DNA from: Guillardia theta CCMP2712
Taxonomy: Eukaryota > Cryptophyceae > Pyrenomonadales > Geminigeraceae
Assembly (NCBI RefSeq): GCF_000315625.1
Contig: NW_005434667.1
Location: 673,061 to 737,060, forward strand
Length of the DNA: 64,000 nt
Direction of reading: 5' to 3'
The notes beneath the pieces were generated by a model. The model was not told where the DNA came from. It searched no databases and saw only the letters and a program-made list of their open reading frames with translations. This document shows, piece by piece, positions 32,383-41,457 of the stretch (position 1 is its first letter; each line of letters begins with the position of its first letter). A program made the translations under genes and the position numbers.

Positions 32383-33114
32383 ATGTCCGAAAACAAGCAA
32401 ATGCTTCCTTCCAATGCGCAGAACATTGAAAATGTTCGTAAGAAAACTTTGACTTCTGAGCAAGCGGTTGAGATCTTCGCTCAGAGGAACGTTGAGTCCG
32501 GTTTCATTTCTGTGGAGAGCAATTTTTTGTCGAAGAAGTATGGCGTAAGCGCTAAGACTGTGCGCGACATCTGGAACCGAAAGTCATGGACCGAAGTGAC
32601 AAGGCCGTTGTGGACGGCGAAAGGTAAAGAGCTTGAAGCGTCGAAGGTGCTCCAGCAGCTTGTGAACGAGAATGGAAAGGGCGCAGGCAGATGTGAAAGT
32701 GACAGCCAATCTGAGGAGTGGAATATCTTGTCTACAACATCAGCAGCTGTCGAGAGAAGTCAGTCACGCGAGCGCAGTGTGCTGTTCATAGAGAATCGAG
32801 CAAACACTGACGTGTTGTGCAAGCCTGCACGGGTAGCCGATACGCAACGGATGGTAACGGAGGAGCTGCTGTCGAAGAAGCGAGGGGCGGCTGAGGCGAC
32901 GAGCGATACACAGCAGGTAGAGAAGAGGCAGAAAGCGATGGAACACTTCTCAAAAGGTCCTGCTGTAAAGATGACGAATAGCTGTGGTGTGGCATCAGAG
33001 ATCTCAGCGCTCCTGCAGCTGCTGGTGCAACAGCAGAAGAAGATCATGGACCAGCAGCAGCAGATCTGGTACATTTTCGAGGGGCATGAGCGACGAACTT
33101 TGAAGATGCGTTGA
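32383..33114 (+). CDS. VRDIW helix-turn-helix protein (paralogue 2)
   Basis: Intronless reading of 243 residues from the ATG at 32383. Residues ~18-85 match the domain of the 22712-23956 protein: KKTLTSEQAVEIFAQRN, SVESNFLSKKYGVSAKTVRD, IWNRKSWTEVTRPLW. The core KYGVSAKTVRDIW looks like helix-turn-helix. The rest differs from paralogue 1: a Ser-rich linker, a basic patch (KKRGAAEATSDTQQVEKRQK) and a C-terminal coiled segment (ALLQLLVQQQKKIMDQQQQ) suited to dimerisation. It starts about 145 bp from a Fanzor remnant on the opposite strand, so either a host transcription factor or a mobile-element passenger is possible. I know no named family for it. Confidence 0.72.
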   Translation: MSENKQMLPSNAQNIENVRKKTLTSEQAVEIFAQRNVESGFISVESNFLSKKYGVSAKTVRDIWNRKSWTEVTRPLWTAKGKELEASKVLQQLVNENGKGAGRCESDSQSEEWNILSTTSAAVERSQSRERSVLFIENRANTDVLCKPARVADTQRMVTEELLSKKRGAAEATSDTQQVEKRQKAMEHFSKGPAVKMTNSCGVASEISALLQLLVQQQKKIMDQQQQIWYIFEGHERRTLKMR

Positions 33115-34618
33115 ATCTCTCGTTGAGCTTCAGAACGCGCCTTCGGTGAGGCTGTTAGGAGGGATAAACGAGGGTGACTTTCGAATTGAAAGCTCTGTCT
33201 GGGTTCTTGACTTCGTGAAGCTATCTCATGAAGCACATGTCAACGGATGATCTTCAGTATTGGAAGAACCAAAACAAATGAGAAAGAAGAGCAGCTGAAC
33301 TTTCATCAGGAGTCCGGTCCCGGCAACTGAGTTCAACCCAGTCGGAACTTGATAAATGAAGAGTCTTTTGTGGATGAAGCGACTGATCATACAACGACTC
33401 CTGCGCCGGGTCGAGCCCGGGCTCGGTGGCCCTGGCAGAGGCCCCGGCCGGGTGACTCCGAGTGCGGCAGCTGAAGGCTGTCCGACTCAGTCATCACGGG
33501 CCCGGCCCCGGGTCGACCGACAGCCGCCGCGCTCACTGTGACTGAGCGGCGCACGTGCACTCTACCCCTCTTCTTCATAGCGAAAATGGGGGTGTACAAA
33601 CAAGAATGCTCTAATGGTTTACAAGGTGGGTGGAGAATAGGGAAAACGAGGGGTACTATGACATGGAAAGGTGAGTGGAAAGGGTACTTGGCAAGGATGT
33701 ATGGTCGGTGGGTGGGGTAGCACTGATAATCCCAATGATGAGGGGTATAATTGCAGTGTAAAGGTACCGTGGGGTACTTCTGGATAGGGTGAGGGTAGTC
33801 AAAACCCCTCCCAGAGAGTTTGAGTCGCATCCTTCGGATGAACGAATTGACAAGAGTTCTAATTGTATTTTAATAAAGTTATATATTTTGAGAATGCTCT
33901 GTAATTATTACATAATAATTTACTCATCCAATGTTTTCATACAAAAAGAACATTTTATCAATATATATTGTACCATACATTTATTTTATACAAATACAAG
34001 ACGTTCCTGTATGGCAGCGATTTGTGCTAGGGGTATATAGGATCTGCACCGCAGGATACGGGTAGGGTGGTTGAAAGGGTCCTACACGTTCCACCGGTCG
34101 AACCGCAGAGCCGCATTGTTTGCACACCTTTTACCCTCCCGCATCCTCGTCCCATCGCCATCATCAGTACAGTCTCCTCCTCCTCCTCCTCCTCCTCATC
34201 TTTTGTCGCTCTCTCCACTTCGAACTTTGTTTCTACGAAATTCCTTCGCCTTGGTAGCCTGTGACTTGGTAGAGTGCAGAAGTGAATCGGAGGTATTCGC
34301 ATACTTTCGGTGTTTCGTTGTTGAGATTTGCTGAATCCCTTGTTGATTGGCAGAGAGGAGACGAAATCAGTTGGGGCTGTGGGGGCCGAATGAATTGAAC
34401 TTGGCCCCCGTGAAAAAGTCAATCTGGTAACACTTGAATGTGAAAAACTTGCCGCTTATCCTGACGTTGGATTTAAGTCAGTTTAAGTGCAAACTCCCAT
34501 GATCAGATTGTTGGAATTGTGACATTTTGAAGATCAATTGTTAATGAGAAAAGGACGAGAAAGAGCCAAGCGAGATGAATCCCTAACTCTGGAGCCATCC
34601 AGAGAAGCAAAGAAGAAG
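33115..34618. other. Spacer with GC-rich element, GGGGTAC block and AT-rich stretch
   Basis: About 33395-33545 is a GC-rich block (CCCGGGCTCGG, CGGGCCCGGCCCCGGG). It is followed at 33600-33790 by a GGGGTAC/GGTAC-rich block, then a very A/T-rich stretch (33850-34010). (CTC)n lies at 34168-34200. No gene is supported; the promoter of the TPR gene should be in the last part. Confidence 0.6.
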
Positions 34619-36373
34619 ATGATGAAAAGCTTCAAAGGTGTCAGCTTGACGACTCTAGTGTCGGTAGTAGTCAATGCCTGGATATTGCTGCTCGCCGTTG
34701 CTCGTCGGCGATCTATCGATCCTCCTGGACCTATCGGAGACCTTGATGTCAGAATCCATGCTAACGCGAGAATTCCGATGGATTTCCGGCGGGCATACAT
34801 GGTCTTCTACAAATCCCCTGCGCGCACAATCCCTGCAGCGGTCAAACTAAATTTGCGAGGAGGTTTTGAAGAAAACGATAAGCCAATTGAAAGCAGCAAG
34901 ACCTTGAAACAAGTTCGGTCTGCACAACTTTGTGACGAGGCATGGCAGATCCAAGGGGATGGGCAGGTTGAAGAGGCTGTCAGGCTCTTGAAGGAGGCAC
35001 TTGTGGAGGATCCCACAAACACTGAGGCCATTTCAAAGCTGGGAATGATCTATGAGTATGAGATGGAGGACTACAAAGTTGCCAACATGTTATACCAGAA
35101 GGGACTAAGTATACTTCCGAACAGCTCCACTCTACTTTATGATTATGCTGTATTCTTGCAAGAACGTTTGAAGGATATCGATGGTGCCGAGGAATACTAC
35201 AGGAGAGCCTTGAATCAAAATCCAACTGATCCCAACATCCTCAACAACTATGCGGTATTTTTGAAGGAGCGTCGTAATGATACATTGAGAGCGGATGCCA
35301 TTTTCCGACAATCAATCGAGGTTTCACCGAACTCTACCAGTACATTATGCAATTATGCCACGTTCCTTGAAAGCTCTTTCGGTAAATACGACGAAGCGGA
35401 AGAGGTCTTTCACATACATTATGCTCCATATTGTGCTTTGACCAAATGTCTTGCACAGATGTACAAAAGAGCTCTTGAGATAGAGCCAAATGATGCGTCG
35501 ACTCTGTACAATTTTGCGATCTTTTTGGAGGAAGTCCGAGGCGACATCGATGGTGCAGGTATTTTCCCTTTGTAAACTTCTTGAGTGTAACCCTTCCTGA
35601 CACTTTGTCATGACCATTCAGAAAACATGTATAGGAGAGTCCTTCAAATCGAACCAACGGATAGTGATGCTTTGAACAACCTTGCTTTGATCCTCCAAAA
35701 TTCGAGGGTTGGTTTCAATTTCCACATCGCTCTTATACCTTCTCACTTGGTTGCAGAGTGACTACAATGGAGCGAAGATACTGTTTGAACAGGCTCTGAG
35801 CGCATGTCCTGAGGACTTGTCTACTGTCAACAATTTGGTGATGCTCAGCCCAGAAAAGCGGGGTTGTGTTCTAACAGACAAGTAGGCCGTTCTTTATGAA
35901 GATTGCCTTAACCAACCCGAAGAGGCAGAAAAATGGTACAAGAGGGCCCTGCAGGTTCTTGAGAATTCAAGTCTAAGTCTCCAAACTGCGTTAGCTGATT
36001 ATGGTTTGTAGCTTGGACCAAATGATGTTACCACCCTATGTAATTATGGCGGTTTCCTCAACAATTTTGGTGACAAGGTGCGAATTTGCTTCTTGGACAA
36101 TGAACACTGACACATCGCTCACAGAACGGTGCTGAAGCCTTGTTCGATAAAGTATTTGCTAGTTTCTTGATTGCGATTGGCCGCATGTTTTATTCGTTGT
36201 GATAGGCTCGGTCGATTGATACGCTAATGGCGAATAGATTGATTGAAGCTCAGGTTGGCTTTACAGGTGGAAAAGCAGCATTGGTATTTACGAAATCACA
36301 GGAAAGCAAAGAAGGTGAAACGGATCTTTCGCCTAGCAACGCAACTGGTCCGAGGAAGATGATTAAGGCATAG
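34619..36373 (+). CDS. TPR-repeat protein with signal anchor and LRGG motif
   Basis: Exons 34619-35558, 35622-35707, 35757-35837, 35886-35954, 36012-36077, 36125-36151 and 36206-36373 join in phase. An in-frame ATG at 34544 would add 25 charged residues; I prefer 34619 because it puts a hydrophobic segment at the start (VSLTTLVSVVVNAWILLLAV). LNLRGG follows (LRGG at residues 79-82). The rest is at least seven TPR-like repeats with a fixed signature, e.g. LLYDYAVFLQERLKDIDGAE, ILNNYAVFLKERRND, TLCNYATFLESSFGKYDEAE, TLCNYGGFLNNFGDK, alternating with YYRRALNQNPTDP-type helices. Splice sites often fall at repeat edges, suggesting growth by exon duplication. It probably acts as a protein-binding scaffold in the secretory pathway; partner unknown. 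Confidence 0.8.
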
Positions 36374-38235
36374 AAGTTTGAATCGTGCCTGATTCACTTG
36401 GTGAGCTTGCTTCGAACAGGTGCCTTCTTCTAATGGCGAAAGCACAACCTACATCCCTTCGTGAATTAATCTCAACAAACTCTACAGCCTTCGTTTTTCC
36501 ATTGTAAAATCCTTTCTAGAGAATGTCAGACGCGAACATGTGATATATTGGATTCATAAAGAATTAGTTGTCAAAATTCTAGTTGGCCATCAATTCCAAA
36601 AATCAAAGGCGACGTGAGTGAAGGCATCAAGATATCTATTCAGTGATTTCCTGTACACCTTGATGGCCCTGCCATTCGGATGGTCGACCAGCCTGAGCAA
36701 CCTCAGAAGAAGAATGAGAATGAGTCGCTCAACCTGCCAACATGCTTGCTCGTCGATGTCATGATCATGCTCCTGGAGGCAGAATCACCACCTCACTCCC
36801 TCTTCGCAGTTTGTATCAATCACTGGTATCTGTTCAAACAGTCCAAGACTGGACAATTTCTTGATCCTTCAGCAAACTCAGGGGTGTTAGCTTGACAGTA
36901 GGGGAGACTCACGAGCTTTTCGTTGAGTTGCTCAGAGAAAATTCAAGGTCACCGACGCCCTCGCTGAACAGGATCAATCAGAACGACAGCCATCACCAGC
37001 AAGTCATCACCGCTGACGATCGGGAGCATCTAAGGAAGCGTCACTCATCTCATCATGGATCAACAAGAGGTGCTCACTTGCTCCCTCAAGCACGCTCAGG
37101 TCTTCATGGCTGTGTCTCCACTTGGACAGAGCTTCCATCCTCGCCAGCGCAGACTCTGTACAAGGTCGTCAAGTTCAACTCCTGATCAGTGTGCAATGGT
37201 GTATCGGGTTACCGGAGTCTACACCAGGCATAGTGTCGAAGATTGCTCGCAGAAACCCAGGGTCCCTCATAACATCTGTGTACTGGTGCCTGGGCCTTCA
37301 AGTCAGAACTCAACTAGATGAGGGCTGGTTACTACCTCTCCATGGCTATTGTCTGCTCAAAAAGAGTTTCTTCGGCCTTGGTAACGATCAGAGCATTCGA
37401 AATTTGAGACTTGAAACTTCACCGCCGAGAAGAAACCGGAAACGGCCGCACTAGTCTTCCGCGCAAGGTTCAAAATCCCTCGATCTGAGGGATTGAGATC
37501 AGCATGTCAGTAGCAGGGGCAGCATCATGCTACCTCCAATCCTGAACAAAACCTTGGAGGTCAAGACCAACAACTGGGAGGCAGCCGTGAACAGCAACAC
37601 CTATGAGACCATCATGAGCAGGGAGAAAACATGTTGGTATGAAGAGACCGGGAGCCAGAGGATCGAAGTGAATGTTAGCAGGAGGAAGCAGCCCGAAACA
37701 AAGCTAACAACCACTAGAGCGAGAGCGGTGCAGCCCCACAGGCTTTGCAGCCTAGGAACACCCGTCACGTCAGCAGACGTTGGGAAGCAAGTCGAACAAG
37801 ATGAGAGAGAAAACTTACAAGGATTGACGTAAGCGCGATACAAGATCTGCTATCGATGCCTGCACACAGAAGATGAATTGAGACTGAGGCAAACTCACCA
37901 TGACATCACCAGGAGCCTCGTGTACGGGTCGAGAGAGGAGCCAGGAAGGACAAAGCTGCTCATTGCCGCCCATGTCCTCACCCCATCGCCTTCATCAGCT
38001 GCTTCATCCCATCGCTCGTATCACCTGCATCATTGTCTTCGTCATCCATCATCCAACATGTCTTGTCCACCTCATCCTATCCACTTCATGAAACAACTAT
38101 CATCTCATCGTTACGCCTATGATGTCCCGCAAGCACTGTCCCTCTTCATCCTCACTTCATCCTGCCCAAACTGCTCTTGCGATCCTGTCCTGTGACTTTC
38201 TTCACGATCCCATCTCTCCCTGCTCCGCCCTCGTA

Positions 38236-38278
38236 AGGGAAACTCCCTACTGAGCACTTCTCAGTTAGGAGTTTCCCT
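38236..38278. repeat. Long imperfect inverted repeat (hairpin)
   Basis: AGGGAAACTCC at 38236-38246 pairs perfectly with GGAGTTTCCCT at 38268-38278. After a two-base mismatch, ACTGAG at 38249-38254 pairs with CTCAGT at 38260-38265, leaving a five-base loop. No coding frame uses it. Confidence 0.85.
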
Positions 38279-38404
38279 ATCAACGTGCCGGATCGCCGGG
38301 CCCCGGGCCTGGACCGTACGGTCGTTGAAGTTCCGAGTTCGATCGGTGGCCACTGAGCGGCTAGACTGGCACCACCAAACAGTGTCGTGTGAAACGCTGC
38401 GAGC

Positions 38405-38590
38405 TGCTCCTTGAGCTGTTGGGTGGACAACCACTAGATTGTTGGGTGGACAACCACGACATTGCCAAGTTGGGTGGACAAACACTGCTAGTAGATTGTT
38501 GGGTGGACAACCACTATATTGTTAACCACTAGATTGTTGGGTGGACAACCACTAGATTGTTGGGTGGACAACCGTACCACTAGATTGTCA
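38405..38590. repeat. Minisatellite of TTGGGTGGACAACCACTAGA units
   Basis: About seven full or partial copies of a roughly 22-bp unit (TTGGGTGGACAACCACTAGA plus TTG) lie head to tail, with small indels. Within each unit TTGGGTGGACAACC contains a short near-palindrome. Confidence 0.9.
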
Positions 38591-38712
38591 GGCAGGGAGG
38601 AGGTGATAATGTGGCAGCGATAATTTGGCAGCCTGCTCACTGCATAAAGCAGGGCCCAGCAGATCTAACACCGTGAGCCTCAGTTGTAAGAAGAGAGCTT
38701 GTACGAACTGAA

Positions 38713-41107
38713 TCAGTCTTCACCCCCGTCAAGGCTACCCTCCTCTTGCTCCTCCCCGCTCTCTCCGGCTCCAGCGGAGGAGCTTCGAGCACTGATTTGA
38801 CTTGGAGGACGGGAATCTTCCTGCACGTCGGCCTGGCTTGGCAAGGGCTCACTAACCAACATGTCCTGGTCCTCGCCCTCCTCGTTCTTCTTGACGTTCT
38901 TGTCAACTGCAGCTGGGGTCTCCTCCACAGTCTCCACTGCCATGGCCATTTTCTTCCGCAGAAATCTCTGATCTATCTGCATCAACCTTCTCTTCTTCTG
39001 GTTCCAGTCAGGGGGAGGAAGAATCAGCCCCAGCTCGGTCTCGACATCAATAAGGAGCTGTTTGAGCGCAATAGTGTTCTTGACAGAGTAGTCCCCGAAG
39101 CCGTATCGATCGAGCGCATCGATAAGGTCGTCCTTATTCATCGCATTGATCTTCTTCCTCCTCAGCAAGGAGCTCGTCTGCGACGTGGCGCCGCTCTGCT
39201 CAATCCCCAGCGCTGCCTTTTCCTTGGGGGAGAGGTCTGAAAGCAGCCGCATCCCTTCCTCTGCATGGCTCTCCAACTGCGGAGGCTTGACGTCCTCTCC
39301 CACCATGAACTGAGCATATTTCTCCTTGTCCCGCAGATACGGGGGCAGCTGCTCATACCTTGTTTTGGTGGCGATTCCGACGGGATACTCAGTCTGATTG
39401 AAGTCGAAGGGTCTCAAAAGGCCCGAGGAGCACAAGAACATCTTCTTCATCTCCTCCGCCAGCTTCTGCGGCTCAGTCTGGGCCCTACTGTGGAAGTTCC
39501 TTAGGGCCTTGGACCAGTGGGGGGGCAGGGTCTGCTCAGATCTTTTCGACTTCTCCTTCAAGATAAAGTTGTTATATATCCCTTCCGCCATGTCCTCGAT
39601 GTCCATGGTCTCCCTGTCATTGGCAAGGATCCTGGAGTCCAGCCCTTTGATTCCCAGCTTCACAATCTGATCGCTCTCGTTCTTCAACCAACCCCGTTCT
39701 GGGTCATACATAAATCCGTAATCGTGACAGCACTGGAGCTCGTGCTCGATAGCTTCTGCGCACCTTCCAAACTCCGATTCACAGAACCAGCAAACCCAAG
39801 GCGTGGGGTTATCAGTCCCTGGCCCCCAGGGCAGCTCGTTGACAATGGTGTGATTCCCGACTCCGACGACGCATCGCTGGGTCTTGTTGAAGTTCAAGTT
39901 AGGAATTCCCCTATCCGAACGTTCCTCCTCCTCCTTCTGGTCTTCCAATTCCTCCTTGAGATTTTCTTGCTGGATGGCCTCGTGCAGTTTCATCAGCTGC
40001 TCCATTTCCCTCGGGCAAGTCTTGAGGTACTCGAGATCGTCCTGCGCCAGTCGCTCAGCTTCGTCGAAGCCTTTGTCTTTGACTCGAGAGAAGAAACTAT
40101 AGCACGCAGGTCTTCCTGCGATTATCGCGAGGCTGAAAGCACTGTCCCTCTCGTCGTCTTCCTTGTAGATCATCTTCACGTGCTCGGATGGTTTGATACC
40201 GTTGGGATGTTTGAACATAGCGATGATCACCGCAAGATGCCCAAAGAAAGCTGCCCAATGTAACGGCGTCCTCTTATACTCATCAACGGCATAACAATCC
40301 AGGTTCAGGTCAAGAAGCAGCTCCACCACTTCAGTGTGGCCCTGGCAAGCGGCTTCGTGAAGCAAAGTCATCTCATTTGCTGCACAAACCAACAGAAATG
40401 TCACAAAGAGCGAAAGTTTGTTGCAAGGCTCTTAATCACTAACCATCGCGCTGGTGAACGTTGGCTCCCAGCTGAATCAGCTTTGCAATGAAGTCTTGGT
40501 GACCATCCTCCACGTACCTGCACAGCAGGTAGTCGAGCTGAGCTTGATGCCCTCTCGCTTGATCGCAGTGATAGGCAAGGAGAGAAAGTCCAGGGAACGC
40601 TGTTTCATTGATCCCCGACCTCATCGCTGTGGTGACATTAATCCTCCTCCCCGTCAGGTCCTTGTACAGGAGCATCGTCCTCGTCGTCAGGTGGATCTTC
40701 CCTCGCAGTGGGCACGTGGCACAGTAAGGGGGCTCGCATCCACAGCGCGAGATCACGTCCTCCCTCGTGTCTCCCGGACGCCCGAAGCGCTTCAACGCCA
40801 TGTTCACCTTGGCGCAACTGGACATACCAGAAATGGCGTAGGTAGGAAATACACCCTGCTGCCACTTGTCTGCTGTGCGATTGTACACGAGATAATCCGG
40901 CGGGTGCTCTACCCGGTACCTCCTCAGGGGCCTCGTTAGCTGGACCAAGTCGTCGTCAGAGAGATACTCTTGCTCCTCCCTGGCTCCTCCGCGCAGGCAC
41001 AGGCCTCGACATCGCGCATGAGGATGCTGGTGTGAGTGAGGATCCGTCGATCCGCCCCATGGGAGAGCCCTGACGAGCAGCAGGACGAGGATTGAAACTC
41101 GAGACAT
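38713..41107 (-). CDS. Ankyrin-repeat protein with signal peptide and LRGG motif (second)
   Basis: Exons 40444-41107 and 38713-40379 join in phase (intron 40380-40443) to give 776 residues. MSRVSILVLLLVRALPWG is a signal peptide; LCLRGG follows (LRGG at residues 38-41). A Cys-containing segment (SRCGCEPPYCATCPLRG) precedes about three ankyrin repeats (DFIAKLIQLGANVHQRDG, MTLLHEAACQGHTEVVELLL, RTPLHWAAFFGHLAVII), one of them split by the intron. The long C-terminal part is charged and helical, with a possible zinc site (WVCWFCESEFGRC, HELQCCHDYG) and a SAP-like end (NKDDLIDALDRYGFGDYS). The final 60 residues are acidic and Ser-rich. It shares only the N-terminal plan with the ankyrin protein at 9798-10794. 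Function is unknown. Confidence 0.83.
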
Positions 41108-41457
41108 GGGATCACTTCGCTGAGTCCAATTGCCCTTAAGCTACACCCTCTTTGAGGCCATCACTCTCCCTCTCCCCTCTCCCCTCTCCCCTCTCCCCTC
41201 TCCCCTCTCCCCTCTCCCCTCTCCTGCCTCCTGCCTCCTGCCTCCTGCCTCCTGCCTCCTGCCTCCTGCCTCCTGCCTCCTGCCTCCCTCTCTTCTTCTC
41301 TCGCCCTCCTCCCTCTCTCTCCTCTTCTCTCGCCCTCTCCATCGCCCTCTCCGCCGCTCTCGCAAAGGGACGCTTTGATGTACTTGCTGGGGCAGCGTTG
41401 GTCTCTTATACTCCCCTGCCCTTTTCGGCGGGCAGCAGCCGCGGCCCCCGATATTCC
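41108..41457. repeat. CT-rich minisatellites in divergent spacer
   Basis: (CCCTCTC)n at about 41160-41222 runs directly into (CTCCTGC)n at 41222-41285, in the spacer between the ankyrin gene and the PPR-EngB gene. Both promoters must lie nearby. Long frames through it on both strands are artefacts. Confidence 0.85.

Larger units (their letters stand above)
36374..38712. other. Gene-poor stretch with weak open frames
   Basis: No gene could be supported across 2.3 kb. Frames at 36680-36895 (with LNLPTCLLVDVMIMLLE, faintly F-box-like), 37055-37320 and 37527-37832 lack start context, splice partners and family resemblance. They may be decayed genes. The end holds a long hairpin (38236-38278), a GC-rich block (38285-38360) and a minisatellite (38405-38590). 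Confidence 0.5.

Noticed and set aside
33789-34040. AT-rich open frame after the GGGGTAC block
   Set aside because: Composition matches the surrounding AT-rich spacer and the protein has no recognisable features.
36680-36895. Small F-box protein candidate (LNLPTCLLVDVMIMLLE)
   Set aside because: Only a faint match, lacking the basic helix and SLW end of an F-box, with no splice partners; kept only as a note in the spacer.
38405-38590. CRISPR-like array
   Set aside because: Units lie head to tail without unique spacers, in a eukaryotic spacer with no cas genes; it is a minisatellite.
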